From assembly GCF_003205615.1 (NCBI RefSeq), contig NZ_PYBV01000019.1, forward strand, positions 152,115 to 186,944: a DNA stretch of 34,830 bases, given 5' to 3'. This stretch comes from Micromonospora arborensis. Lineage in GTDB: Bacteria > Actinomycetota > Actinomycetes > Mycobacteriales > Micromonosporaceae. The notes under the pieces are model-generated. The model was not told the origin of the DNA. It saw only the letters and a program-made list of their open reading frames with translations, and did no database searches. A program made the translations under genes and the position numbers. This document shows, in pieces, positions 1 through 9,249 of the stretch (within the stretch, counting starts at the first letter, position 1; every line of letters begins with the position of its first letter).

Positions 1-11
1 CGCCGCAACCA

Positions 12-901
12 CTACCACCGGAGGACGTGAGCACGGTGAGCGTGTCTGAACATCCATCGACTGCCTTCACGCTGGTCGGCCTGCAGGGCGCGCTCGGCCC
101 GCCGACGTCGGGTCAGGGTGTCGCGAGCCGCCAGCCGCCAGCCGCCAGCCGCCAGCCGCCAGGCACGAACCAGTGCCGGCACGTTGGGGTAACGCGTGGC
201 AGGTGCGGATTCGGTCGCCCGGTCCACGACGCGGCGCTGGTCACCGTTGCCGCGCCAGCCCTGGGCTGAATCAAGGAGGTGGTGCAGGGTGCGGCCGAGC
301 AGGTGCACGGTGGTCCGCTCGTCGATCAGCGCGCCACGAACGAACTCCTCCGGGGCCATGTAGCTGCGTGACCCGGGCAACCGGTCGGCGTCGAGCACGA
401 ACGGGCCGGGCCGGTACTCGTCCAGGTCGATCAGCCGCATCCGGCCAACGGAGAAGTCGTACAGGAAGCAGCCGTCGTAGAGGTCGACAGCGACCAGGCC
501 GGCGGCATGATGGCGAGGTGGGCGTCGAGGATCGCGTCGAGCGCCTCCTCGACCTGCGGTACCGGCAGACGCTGGAACCGGGTCAGCCCGGCACGGTCCG
601 TGCCGTGCACGGTGGCGTGGTTCAGCAGGCTGCCGTCGTACCAGGGGTAGATGAGCGTTGGGCCGGCCTCGCCGGGGACGGTCCACGTTGGACCGACGAT
701 CGCCGGGCGGCGGATTGCGGCGTGCACCGTGCAGGCCCGGTCGAGGGACGCTCGCCCTTTCGCAGTGGTGGCCGTCTTGACGAGCCAGCGCCGGCCCGCC
801 TCCTCGACTCCGTAGGACAGGCATCCGGAATCCTGAGCGTCGAAGACCACGAAGGCCGACTCGATCGATGGCACGGGCAACCGGCGAGCTGGCACGGACA
901 C
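12..901 (-). pseudogene. Frameshifted serine/threonine protein kinase-like gene
   Basis: The N-terminal half (from about 901 down to about 505) reads in one frame and has a kinase-like start with a lysine in 'WLVKTAT'. The C-terminal half continues in another frame with 'VAVDLYDGCFLYDF', the DFG-like 'RLIDLDEYR' and the APE-like 'SYMAPEEF', ending near 'YPNVPALVRAW'. The natural join is at about 497-508, where 'DAHLAIM' should run into 'AGLVAVDLYDG' and one base appears to be missing. The parts match the small actinobacterial kinases related to aminoglycoside phosphotransferases. The tail beyond 'VRAW' runs through a 7-bp repeat array and looks like spurious extension, so the original stop may also be lost. 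The start is uncertain: GTG at 901 or 874, neither with a clear ribosome binding site. It may be a true pseudogene or a sequencing error. Confidence 0.6.
127..161. repeat. Five perfect tandem copies of a 7-bp unit (GCCGCCA)
   Basis: The unit GCCGCCA is repeated five times without change. Seven is not a multiple of three, so gain or loss of a unit shifts the frame of the minus-strand kinase remnant that crosses it. The array lies just after the last recognisable kinase residues, so it probably altered or removed the original stop region. Confidence 0.9.
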
Positions 902-980
902 CCGACGAGACTACGACGCCCGCCCACGGACGACGATCGCCGCGCGGGAACACCGCCGCCGGGTGGCATCGCCACGCACG

Positions 981-1130
981 GACAGCGCCCGGGGGACCGC
1001 GCCGGGCAGGGACAGCGCCACGCGGGGACCGCGCCGGGCAGGGACAGCGTCGCGCGGGGACCGCGCCGGGCACGGACAGCGCCACGCGGGGACCGCGCCG
1101 GGCACGGACAGCGCCACGCGGGAACACGCC
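981..1130. repeat. 32-bp GC-rich tandem repeat, about five copies
   Basis: Units begin at 981, 1011, 1043, 1075 and 1107, each starting GACAGCG. The first copy is 30 bp, the next three are 32 bp and the last is partial. Shared elements are GACAGCGCCACGCGGGG followed by ACCGCGCCGGGCACG, with a few substitutions. The period is not a multiple of three, and the apparent reading frames across it are arginine/proline-rich repeats, so I treat it as non-coding. It fills much of the 392-bp gap between the divergent kinase remnant and the subtilase gene. There are no unique spacers, so it is not a CRISPR array. Confidence 0.9.
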
Positions 1131-1159
1131 GGGGTCGGCGACCCAAAATGACGCGCAAA

Positions 1160-1206
1160 GTACCCGTTACGTTACGAGCTTGTTTCCCAAGTTACAGCCA
1201 GGTTAC
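1160..1206 (+). promoter_or_regulatory. GTTAC direct-repeat boxes upstream of the subtilase
   Basis: GTTAC occurs at 1166, 1171, 1191 and 1202. Two pairs have the form five bases, six-base gap, five bases: GTTAC-n6-GTTTC (1171-1186) and GTTAC-n6-GTTAC (1191-1206). GTACC at 1160 is also 11 bp before the 1171 copy. An 11-bp direct repeat is typical of OmpR-family regulators that bind as tandem dimers, such as GlnR, PhoP or MtrA in actinobacteria. Assigning any one regulator is inference. A weak promoter is possible just downstream (TAGGTT near 1234). Confidence 0.5.
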
Positions 1207-1293
1207 GAGTGCTTCTCGACGATCAATACCGATCCTAGGTTTCGGCCACCGTCATCAGTCGTGGCGGCCGGCACCGAACGTGGAGGCAACGAC

Positions 1294-4200
1294 GTGCCAC
1301 AACCGAACACACATCGGACCGGACGGGTCAGGCGCGGGGTCAGCATGCTGGCCGCCGTGGCCCTGACCGCGGCCGGACTGACCAGCCTGCCCGGCAGCGC
1401 CGCCGCCGCGCCGACCAGCAGTGGGCCGACCGCCCGCTACCTCGTCCAGCTCGACGAGGAGCCGCTGGCCACCTACACCGGCGGTGTCCCCGGGATCGCG
1501 GCGACGAAGCCAGCCGACGGTGCCAAACTGAACCGCACGTCGGGCAGCGCGAACGCGTACCGGGATCACCTGCGCCAGAAGCGCAGGTCCGTGCTGGACC
1601 GGGTCGGCGTACCGGCCGACCGCACCCGCGTCACCATGGAGACCGCGTTCAACGGCTTCGCCGCCGACCTGACCGGGCCGCAGGCCGCCCGGCTGCGCGC
1701 CACCCAGGGTGTGCGGGCGGTGTACGAGAGCCGGAAGGTACACGCGACCACCTCGCACACCCCCGACTACCTGGGCCTGACCGGCCAGGGTGGGGTGTGG
1801 AAGAAGGAGTTCGGCGGAGACTCCCACGCGGGTGAAGGCGTCATCGTCGGGATCATCGACAGCGGCTACTGGCCGGAGAGCGCGAGCTTCGCGCCGCTGC
1901 CCAGCCCTCGCCCCGACCAGGCCATCATCGACGCCAAGTGGAAGGGCACCTGCGACGTTGGCATCGAGGCGCCGGTCGCCTGCAACAACAAGGTGATCGG
2001 GGCCCGCTGGTACAACGACAGCGGCATCGCCGAAACCTTCCCCGACGACTACTCCTCGCCTCGTGACCGCAACGGCCACGGTACCCACACGGCCAGCACC
2101 GCGGCCGGTCTCAACGGCGTTCGGGCGACGTCGGGCACCCAGGACCTGGGCGTGATCTCCGGCATGGCGCCGGCCGCGCGACTGGCGATCTACAAGGCGC
2201 TGTACGACGACGGTGCGGGTGGGGCGACCGGTACCGACATCGACATCGTGCACGCCATCGACGACGCGGTCGCCGACGGCGTCGACGTGATCAACTACTC
2301 GATCGGTGACGACACCGAGCGTTTCGGGGCTGTCGACGCGACGTTCTTCAACGCCGCCGCCGCCGGGGTGTTCGTCGCTGCCGCCGCCGGCAACTCCGGC
2401 CCGTTCGCCAACACCGTCGACAACTCGACGCCATGGCTGACCACGGTGGCCGCGAGCACCACCGACCGACAGAACAACCGGAAGCTCACCCTCGGCAACG
2501 GCACCACCATCACCGGTGCGGGCATGGGTGAGACCGGCGTCGGGCCGGCCCGACTGGTCTTCGCGAAGGACAGCGCACTCGACCCGGACGGTGCCTACGG
2601 TGCCGGCCTCTGCGCCGACGACACGTTGGATCCGGCCAAGGTCAAGGGCGCGATCGTGCTCTGCGTACGCGGTGAGATTCCCCGTACCGACAAGAGCATC
2701 GAGGTGGCCCGGGCCGGCGGCGTCGGGATGGTCCTGTACAACGAGGAGCTGAACTCCCTCAACGCCGACGTGCAGGCCGTGCCGACCGTGCACATCAACG
2801 AGGTCGACCTGGCCACGGTCACCGCGTACGTCGCGAAGGGCAACGCCACGGCGACCATCTCGCCGAGCAAGCTGGAGACCGTCGAGGCACCGTCGGTCGC
2901 CGCGTTCTCCTCGGCGGGCCCGTCGAACCTGAACGCCGGCGAGCTGCTCAAGCCGGACATCAGCGCGCCCGGTCAGGACATCGTCGCGGCGTTCTCCCCG
3001 TCCATCGGCGGGAACGACTTCGCCCTGGAGTCGGGCACCTCGATGGCGGCACCGCACATCGCCGGTATCGCCGCCCTGCTGCTGGCCAAGCACCCCAACT
3101 GGTCGCCGGCGGCGGTCCGCTCGGCACTGATGACCAGCGCGGTGGACAAGACCGACAAGGGCAACCCGATCAAGATCGGCACGTACGACGCCACGCCGCT
3201 GAACTACGGCGCCGGCCAGGTCGAGCCGGGCAGCGCCTTCGACCCCGGCCTGGTCTACGACTCCAACCAGCAGGACTGGAGCCAGTACCTGTGTGGGGTG
3301 TCCACCGACCGGGGCAGCGACTACGGCCTCGACCCGGAGGGCTGCGACACGATCGGCTCGATCGAGACGGCCCAGCTCAACTACCCGTCGATCTCGCTGG
3401 GCCGGATGGTGGGCAAGCAGACGGTCACCCGCACCGTCACCAACGTCAGCGACAAGACCAGCACCTACACCTCGTCGGTGCAGGCCCCGCCGGGTTACAA
3501 GGTCAAGGTCACCCCGGCCAAGATGCAGATCCGTCCCGGCAAGTCGGCTCGCTTCACCGTGGAGGTGACCAACACCGGCGGCGCGTTCGACACCTGGGCG
3601 GACGGCTCGCTGACCTGGCGTGACCAGTTCAAGCACGAGGTACGCAGCCCACTTGTCGTGCACAACTCCGGGCTGGTCGCCCCCGACGCCATCACCGGCA
3701 AGGGCACCTCCGGCAGCGTTCCGATCGCCGCCGAGGTCGGTTACAAGGGTCAGCTGATCTCCCAGCTCTCCGGCCTGACCGCGGGCACCAGCAGCACCGT
3801 CACCCTGCAGGGTGACGGACCGAGTTGGGACTGGAGCACGTCGAACAACCTGCCGGTGCCACTGCCCGCATCGATCAGCAGGACCACCCTGCACGTGCCG
3901 GCCGGCACCCGCAGCCCGCTCATCCAGGTCACGTCGGAGCGGCCCACCTGCTCCCACATCGACTGGGACGACGAGGAGGGGGTGATGGAGTGCACCGAGT
4001 TCAGCCTCAACGTCTATGACAAGGACGGGAAGTTCGTCACCGCCACGGTCAGTGGTCGGGACGGCGCCAAGGTGACGTTGCCGGAGGGCGCTGGCGACTA
4101 CATCGTCGTCGTCGAGCAGGGGTTCACCGAGAACATCCCGTCCGGCGCGAACGCGTACACCATCACCAGTTACCTGCCGGGGGCGCCGGGCACCTCCACC

Positions 4201-4368
4201 GGCCGGTTCACCATCGACCCGAAGCAGCGCAGCGTGCAGCCGGGTGCGACGGCGAACCTGACCCTGCGCTGGTCCGGCCTCGCACCGGCGAAGCGCTACC
4301 TCGGGGTGCTGGAGTTCCGCAACGGTGACGGCTCCCTGAAGACCGTCCCGGTCACCGTCCAGTCCTGA
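1294..4368 (+). CDS. Secreted S8 subtilisin-like serine protease (cucumisin-like)
   Basis: A 1024-residue extracellular protease. The GTG start at 1294 is chosen because GGAGG (1282-1286) lies 7 nt upstream; the frame is open further 5' only through the 32-bp repeats. A signal peptide with an RR pair and hydrophobic core ends near residues 36-40 (SAAAA). An I9-type propeptide follows ('ARYLVQLDEEP'). The catalytic triad is visible: Asp189 (GIIDSG), His262 (NGHGTHT) and Ser583 (SGTSMAAPH). A PA domain is inserted between His and Ser, around residues 430-530 ('GAIVLCVRGE', 'GGVGMVLYNEE'). After the catalytic domain comes an Fn3-like domain ('VTRTVTNVSDKTSTY'), then a further beta-rich region to the end. 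This order resembles plant cucumisin-type subtilases, which are also common in actinomycetes. It stands alone as a transcription unit with a strong hairpin after the stop. Confidence 0.95.
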   Translation: MPQPNTHRTGRVRRGVSMLAAVALTAAGLTSLPGSAAAAPTSSGPTARYLVQLDEEPLATYTGGVPGIAATKPADGAKLNRTSGSANAYRDHLRQKRRSVLDRVGVPADRTRVTMETAFNGFAADLTGPQAARLRATQGVRAVYESRKVHATTSHTPDYLGLTGQGGVWKKEFGGDSHAGEGVIVGIIDSGYWPESASFAPLPSPRPDQAIIDAKWKGTCDVGIEAPVACNNKVIGARWYNDSGIAETFPDDYSSPRDRNGHGTHTASTAAGLNGVRATSGTQDLGVISGMAPAARLAIYKALYDDGAGGATGTDIDIVHAIDDAVADGVDVINYSIGDDTERFGAVDATFFNAAAAGVFVAAAAGNSGPFANTVDNSTPWLTTVAASTTDRQNNRKLTLGNGTTITGAGMGETGVGPARLVFAKDSALDPDGAYGAGLCADDTLDPAKVKGAIVLCVRGEIPRTDKSIEVARAGGVGMVLYNEELNSLNADVQAVPTVHINEVDLATVTAYVAKGNATATISPSKLETVEAPSVAAFSSAGPSNLNAGELLKPDISAPGQDIVAAFSPSIGGNDFALESGTSMAAPHIAGIAALLLAKHPNWSPAAVRSALMTSAVDKTDKGNPIKIGTYDATPLNYGAGQVEPGSAFDPGLVYDSNQQDWSQYLCGVSTDRGSDYGLDPEGCDTIGSIETAQLNYPSISLGRMVGKQTVTRTVTNVSDKTSTYTSSVQAPPGYKVKVTPAKMQIRPGKSARFTVEVTNTGGAFDTWADGSLTWRDQFKHEVRSPLVVHNSGLVAPDAITGKGTSGSVPIAAEVGYKGQLISQLSGLTAGTSSTVTLQGDGPSWDWSTSNNLPVPLPASISRTTLHVPAGTRSPLIQVTSERPTCSHIDWDDEEGVMECTEFSLNVYDKDGKFVTATVSGRDGAKVTLPEGAGDYIVVVEQGFTENIPSGANAYTITSYLPGAPGTSTGRFTIDPKQRSVQPGATANLTLRWSGLAPAKRYLGVLEFRNGDGSLKTVPVTVQS

Positions 4369-4380
4369 CGGTGTCGACGC

Positions 4381-4425
4381 GCCGGCGGCCCGACGTGTGA
4401 CCCAGGTCATCGTCGGTCCGCCGGC
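4381..4425 (+). terminator. Long hairpin terminator after the subtilase gene
   Basis: A 15-bp stem with one mismatch: arms 4381-4395 (GCCGGCGGCCCGACG) and 4411-4425 (CGTCGGTCCGCCGGC), with a 15-nt loop. It begins 12 nt after the stop codon. There is no T-tract, as is usual for high-GC actinomycete terminators. Confidence 0.7.
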
Positions 4426-4466
4426 CGGACGTTCGCGCCGGTGGGGGTGATCTGCTCGACCCCACG

Positions 4467-7004
4467 GTGATCGGCGGCGGCAAGGACAAGACGCGGGGCG
4501 GCGGGGGCCCAGTTCCCGTCCGCCCCGAACGTCTGCGCGGACCCGTCGAGTTCGTCGGACGAGCAATGGAGTTGGCCCAGTTACGCCGGCTCGTCGAAGC
4601 CCCGCCGTGCCTGATCCTGTTGGAGGGCGAACCCGGGATCGGCAAGAGCCGGTTGGTCGCCGAACTGCTCGCCGAACTCCCCGGGCACCACCTCGTCGGC
4701 GAGTGCGACGACGTGCCGGAACCCTTTCCACTCGGCGTGCTGCTGGACGCGATCCGTGGCAGCGCCGATCGACTCGGCGCGCTCAGCCCGGTGGCCGGCG
4801 CCCTCGCACCGCTGCTGCCCGAACTGGCGGACGTGCTGCCCGACGCGCCACCCCCGTTGACCGACCCGGCTGCCGAGCGGCACCGCCTGCTCCGGGCCGT
4901 CGCCGCGGTGCTGGCCGCGCTGAGTCCCGCCACGTTGCTGCTCGAGGACCTGCACTGGGCCGACCCGGCGACCTGCGAACTCCTCGGCTACCTGAGCACC
5001 CACCCGGTCGACGGGCTGGCCGTGGTGCTGACCGCCCGCACGCCGACGCCGGGAGGCAGTACGCCGATCCACGACGCGTTGGCCCGAACCCCACCGTGGA
5101 GCGTCACCCGTGTCGCGCTCAGCCCACTGGACGCCGATGACGTACGCCGGTTGGCCGCCCGGACCCTGCGCCTCGACGATCCGCCGCAGCAACTGACGGC
5201 GACCCTGCTCGACCGTACCGCCGGCATCCCGTTCGTGGTCGAGGAGGTGCTGCGTACGCTCGCCGAGCGGGGCGGCGACCCGTTGGCCGACGACAGCGTC
5301 CCGTTCGTCCTGCGTGACGTGCTGCTCTGGCGGCTGCGCCCGCTCGACGGGGCCACCCGGGAGGTGCTTGGCGCCGCTGCCGTGCTGGGTCTGGCACCGG
5401 ACCAGCGCATCCTCGCCTCGGTGCTCAGCCTGGACCGGGTGGCGGTCGGCGCGGCACTGAGCGCGGCCCACCGGGCGGGCCTGCTGCACGACGCCGGAGA
5501 CGGCCTGCGGTTCCGTCACGACCTGGCCCGACAGGTGGTGTACGACCTGGTGCCCCGGGAGAACCGTGAGTGGCTGCACCTGCGCATCGCACGGGTGTTG
5601 GAGCAGGAACTGCCGAGGCCGGTCGCCCAACTGGCGCACCACTACCGCCGGGCCGGCAGCGGGGCCGACTTCGTCCGCAACGCCGAGGCGGCCGCCGACC
5701 TGGCCACCGAGCGCGGCGACGACGCGACCGCCGCCAGCTTCCTGCTCCAGACGATGGACGTCGCCGAGCTTCCCCGACCGGTACGGGTACGGCTCGCCGC
5801 CAAGCTGGGCCGCTCGGCCATCGACGGGCTCAGCCAGGCGGAGGCGATCCCGGTGCTGGAACGGCTGCTCGCCGACCGGCGGTTGCCGCCCGGAGCCCGC
5901 GGCGAACTGGGTCTGGTGCTCGGGCGGATGCTGCGCCAGCAGGGCGAGGCGCTGCGCGGGTACACCGAGATCGAACGTGCTGTGCCGTACCTGCGCGCAC
6001 CGCGACGCAAGGCCCCGGCACTCGCGGTGTTGGCGGCCCCGGACACCGTCGTCGGCCGGCACGTCGACGACCACCTGGCCCGCTGTGCGGAGGCGGAGAG
6101 CGCCGCGGCGGCCAGCGGGGACCCGGGGGCGCACCTCGCGGTACGCATCGCCCGCGCCTCGCTGCTACTGGAACTGGGCGATCCGGCAGCCTGGGCGATC
6201 ATCACCGAGCTGCGGGCGTCCGCCGAGTTGGCCGACCGGCCCCGGGAACATGCGCGGGCCTGCCTGAACTGGGCGCAGGGCGCGTTGCACGCCGGGCACC
6301 CGGGGCAGGCGGAAGCGCTCCTGGCGGCTGGCCGGGCGCTTGTCGACGAGACCGGGTACGAGCGGCTGGCCTCCCTGGTCGAGGCGACCGAACTGTCGCT
6401 GGACCGAGCCGCCGGGCGGCTGGACGGGCTCGCCGAGCGCCTCACCCGACTGGTTGCCAGCGCTGAGCGGATGCCGGTCACCCTGCTCGACGCGCGGGCC
6501 GAACTGGCCACCGTGCTGGCCCGCACCGCCACCACCGCCACCGACGACGCCGCCGCCACCGAAACCGCCGACACCGCCACCGCCGCCGACTACGGCGCTG
6601 GCGCTGGCGACGCTGGCGCTGACAGCGGTGCTGGTGACAGCGGGAGCGGCGATCAGGTGGAGTTGGCTGAACGGGCGCTGCGCGAGGTGGTGGCCGACGC
6701 CTCGCGGGTCGGTGCGATCTGGCCGCTGGTGCAGGCGCTCTCGGCGCTGGCCCGGCTGACGCTGGCCGAGAGGCCGGACGAGGCGGTCCGGCACGCGACC
6801 CAAGCACTGACGCTGGTACGCGGCAAGGGAATCCTGGCGTGGGCGGCCGAGGCCGTGCTGGTGCTGGCCGAGGCCGCAGTGGCAGCGGGTGAGCCGGGGC
6901 GGGCCGCGGCAGCCGTGACCGAGCTGGAAGTCGGGATCGCAGGCCGCGACGCGCCGCTCGCCCTGACCGCCCTGCGCCGGTGCCGGGAACTCGTCCCCGC
7001 CTGA
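4467..7004 (+). CDS. Large AAA ATPase, LuxR/MalT-like but without HTH domain
   Basis: An 845-residue protein of the family usually annotated as AAA-family ATPase or LuxR-type regulator. The N-terminus has the typical 'FVGRAMELAQL' entry, Walker A GEPGIGKS (54-61) and Walker B LLLEDLHWAD (about 157-166). A long alpha-helical, TPR-like region follows to the end. The C-terminus stops at 'RRCRELVPA', and I see no LuxR helix-turn-helix, so it may be a signalling ATPase that works through partners. Residues about 684-730 are an Ala/Thr/Asp/Gly-rich low-complexity insert encoded by GCC-ACC and GGC-GCT type triplet repeats. The GTG start has only a weak ribosome binding site; ATG at 4566 would remove the conserved entry motif and is less likely. 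Confidence 0.8.
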   Translation: MIGGGKDKTRGGGGPVPVRPERLRGPVEFVGRAMELAQLRRLVEAPPCLILLEGEPGIGKSRLVAELLAELPGHHLVGECDDVPEPFPLGVLLDAIRGSADRLGALSPVAGALAPLLPELADVLPDAPPPLTDPAAERHRLLRAVAAVLAALSPATLLLEDLHWADPATCELLGYLSTHPVDGLAVVLTARTPTPGGSTPIHDALARTPPWSVTRVALSPLDADDVRRLAARTLRLDDPPQQLTATLLDRTAGIPFVVEEVLRTLAERGGDPLADDSVPFVLRDVLLWRLRPLDGATREVLGAAAVLGLAPDQRILASVLSLDRVAVGAALSAAHRAGLLHDAGDGLRFRHDLARQVVYDLVPRENREWLHLRIARVLEQELPRPVAQLAHHYRRAGSGADFVRNAEAAADLATERGDDATAASFLLQTMDVAELPRPVRVRLAAKLGRSAIDGLSQAEAIPVLERLLADRRLPPGARGELGLVLGRMLRQQGEALRGYTEIERAVPYLRAPRRKAPALAVLAAPDTVVGRHVDDHLARCAEAESAAAASGDPGAHLAVRIARASLLLELGDPAAWAIITELRASAELADRPREHARACLNWAQGALHAGHPGQAEALLAAGRALVDETGYERLASLVEATELSLDRAAGRLDGLAERLTRLVASAERMPVTLLDARAELATVLARTATTATDDAAATETADTATAADYGAGAGDAGADSGAGDSGSGDQVELAERALREVVADASRVGAIWPLVQALSALARLTLAERPDEAVRHATQALTLVRGKGILAWAAEAVLVLAEAAVAAGEPGRAAAAVTELEVGIAGRDAPLALTALRRCRELVPA

Positions 7005-7097
7005 GCCAACCCGGATGGCGCCGGTGGCGGGCCGCCAGCCACGCAGTTGTGGCCGGCGACCCGCAGGCTGCCGACCAGGTGGCCGGCGACCGACCTG

Positions 7098-7134
7098 ACT
7101 TCGGCCTCGGCGGGATCGCCACCGAGGCCGAAGT
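7098..7134. terminator. Bidirectional hairpin between convergent genes
   Basis: A perfect 13-bp inverted repeat: ACTTCGGCCTCGG (7098-7110) and CCGAGGCCGAAGT (7122-7134), with an 11-nt loop. It lies between the stop codons of the convergent ATPase gene and the alpha-galactosidase gene, so it can serve both. No T-tract is present. Confidence 0.75.
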
Positions 7135-7161
7135 AGGTGTTCCTACTGTGGTGCTCCGGCC

Positions 7162-9249
7162 TCAGTCGCGGGTCAGCACGATGAGGTCGGCGTCGTGGGT
7201 CGGGCTCCACTGCACGGGCAGGCCGAGCGCACCGAGGTGGCTGCCCGAGTAGTGCCGGTCGCCGTGCCGGTAACGGGCCGCCGGGTCGAGGCCGCGCAGC
7301 GGCAGCCGGACCGGGCGGGACGGCAGCAGGCCGGCACCGTCGAGCCGTCCGGTGTGCCAGGCCAGCACGACTACCTGGCGCGCGTCCGGCGCGGTGTACT
7401 GCACGGCGCAGCGGGCCTGGTCGGGGCCCCCGATCAGGTGCACGTCGCCGTGCGTGACGACGTCCCGGATCTCCTTGTAGCGGGCGATCCAGCCGGCCGC
7501 CTCGGCCCGCTCGGCGGCTGTCCAGGCCCGGATGTCCGCGCCGATGCCGAGCACACCGGCCATCGCCAGGACGAACCGGAACGCAAGCGTTCGCGGTCGG
7601 GGGTCGAACAGGCCGGGCGCGTCGGTGACCCAGGAGCTGAGCAGGTGCGGGGCATTGGCGTGCAGGAAGCCGTACTGGATGGCCAGCCGGTCCAGCGGGC
7701 CCGTGTTGTCGCTGGGCCAGAAGACGTCGGCGCGGGCGGCCATCGCCAGGTCGGTTCGCCCACCACCACCGGCACAGGCCTCGATCAGCACCCCGGGGTG
7801 GTCCCGGCGCAGCCGCTCGTAGATCCGGTGCAGGTTGGCCACGTGCGCGCCGTCGAGGTCGAGCGGCGCGATCCCGCCCGGCCGCCCCGGCTCGGTACGC
7901 GGCCGGTTGAAGTCCCACTTCAGGTAGTCGATGTCGTACCGACGCAGCAGACCATCCACCGTGGAGTGAACGAACTCGGCCACCTCCGGTCGGCCCAGGT
8001 CGAGCAGGTACTGGTTGCGTACCGGGGTGAGCGGCCGACCGTCGACGGAGTAGACCCACTCCGGGTGCTCGGCGTAGAGGGTCGACTTCGGGTTGACGCA
8101 CTCGGGCTCGACCCAGAGCCCGAAGTTCATCCCGAGCGCCCGCACGTCGGCGATGAACGCGTCGAACCCGGCCGGGAACTTCGCCGGATCGGGCGTCCAG
8201 TCGCCCAGGCCGGCGGTGTCGTCGTTGCGTCCGACGAACCAGCCGTCGTCCACGACGAACGTCTCCACACCCAACTCGGCGGCGATCCGGGCGAGGGCGA
8301 GCTGACTCTCCGCCTCGACCGCGAAGTAGGTGGCCTCCCAGGAGTTGTAGAGCACCGGGCGCGGGGTGAGCCGCCTACCTGCGAGCAACCGCTGGTGGGT
8401 GTGCCAGACCCGGGCCAACCCGTCCAGACCGTCCGCGCTGTACGCCCCGGTGATCACCGGCAGGGCCAGCCCCGCTCCCGCAGCCAGTTCGAGCGGGCCG
8501 TCGGCCAGGTGACGGCCGACCCGTACCCGGGTCAGGCCCCCGGTGTCCCGCTCGGCGCTGATCTCCCACGAACCGGTCCAGGCCAGCGCCATCCCCCAGG
8601 CCGGGCCGGCCGGCTCGGCGGTGTCCCGCACGGCCAGCCAGGGCACGTGCAAATGCCCTGGTACGCCCTGGGAGCTGCCGATGCTGAACGCGCCGTGCCC
8701 CAACTCGACGTGCGAGAGCTGGAACTCCTGCGCCCACTGCCCCCACTGGTGGCTGAGCAGCGCGCCGTGCGGCGTCGGTACGCAGAACCCGCCCGATCCG
8801 GCCCGCACGACCCGCAGTGGGTCGGTGCCGTCGTTGGTCAGCTCGACCCACCGCTGCACCACGTCCGTGTCGGCGGGGACCCGGTAGTGCACGGTGGCCC
8901 GCAGCCCGGTCACCGCGTCGGCGAAGTCGACAGCCAGCTCCCGCCCGTCGGCGTCGACCCGCACGTCGGTGTGGACGAAGCCGACCCGACGCTCCCCGGC
9001 GGGGGTTTCGATCACCAGGTCGGCGCCGCTGAACGGACGGTCGGCGTCGGTGGCGTACTCGATGGGGGCGGCGTCCCCGGCGGTGAGGAACGGCACCGGA
9101 CCGTCGTAGGCGACCGGCGACGGCCCGTCGGACACGCCGTGCGGGCCCCACGCGACCAGCTCGAGCCAGCGGCCGTGCGCCGGGACGGTCACCGTGTATT
9201 CGGTGTGCGCGCCGCGCAGCGTCCAGCGCTGCGGCGTCGCGGCGGTCAC
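7162..9249 (-). CDS. GH36 alpha-galactosidase
   Basis: A 695-residue cytoplasmic glycosidase that releases D-galactose from alpha-galactosides such as melibiose or raffinose. The N-terminal beta-sandwich (about 1-300) is followed by the TIM barrel. The nucleophile is Asp446 in 'YLKWDFNRP' and the acid/base is Asp514 in 'FWPSDNTGP'; their 68-residue spacing and both motifs are diagnostic of GH36. The cysteine/glycine-rich loop 'ACAGGGGRTD' lies between them. There is no signal peptide, which fits hydrolysis after import. It is the last gene of the importer operon: its GTG start at 9249 overlaps the permease stop (GTGA), implying translational coupling. The natural substrate cannot be read from sequence alone, but the neighbouring galactonate pathway supports galactose as the product. 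Confidence 0.93.
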   Translation of the reverse strand: MTAATPQRWTLRGAHTEYTVTVPAHGRWLELVAWGPHGVSDGPSPVAYDGPVPFLTAGDAAPIEYATDADRPFSGADLVIETPAGERRVGFVHTDVRVDADGRELAVDFADAVTGLRATVHYRVPADTDVVQRWVELTNDGTDPLRVVRAGSGGFCVPTPHGALLSHQWGQWAQEFQLSHVELGHGAFSIGSSQGVPGHLHVPWLAVRDTAEPAGPAWGMALAWTGSWEISAERDTGGLTRVRVGRHLADGPLELAAGAGLALPVITGAYSADGLDGLARVWHTHQRLLAGRRLTPRPVLYNSWEATYFAVEAESQLALARIAAELGVETFVVDDGWFVGRNDDTAGLGDWTPDPAKFPAGFDAFIADVRALGMNFGLWVEPECVNPKSTLYAEHPEWVYSVDGRPLTPVRNQYLLDLGRPEVAEFVHSTVDGLLRRYDIDYLKWDFNRPRTEPGRPGGIAPLDLDGAHVANLHRIYERLRRDHPGVLIEACAGGGGRTDLAMAARADVFWPSDNTGPLDRLAIQYGFLHANAPHLLSSWVTDAPGLFDPRPRTLAFRFVLAMAGVLGIGADIRAWTAAERAEAAGWIARYKEIRDVVTHGDVHLIGGPDQARCAVQYTAPDARQVVVLAWHTGRLDGAGLLPSRPVRLPLRGLDPAARYRHGDRHYSGSHLGALGLPVQWSPTHDADLIVLTRD

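Noticed and set aside
981..1130. Possible CRISPR array
   Set aside because: Units are contiguous, with no unique spacers and no cas genes nearby.
868..1293. Upstream extension of the subtilase frame through the 32-bp repeats
   Set aside because: The extension is repeat-derived Arg/Gly-rich sequence. A GTG at 1294 with an ideal GGAGG is followed directly by a signal peptide.
1255..4731. Very long open frame (1158 codons) antisense to the subtilase
   Set aside because: It is a high-GC shadow: Arg/Gly/Val-rich, no recognisable domain, fully covered by a well-supported gene on the other strand.
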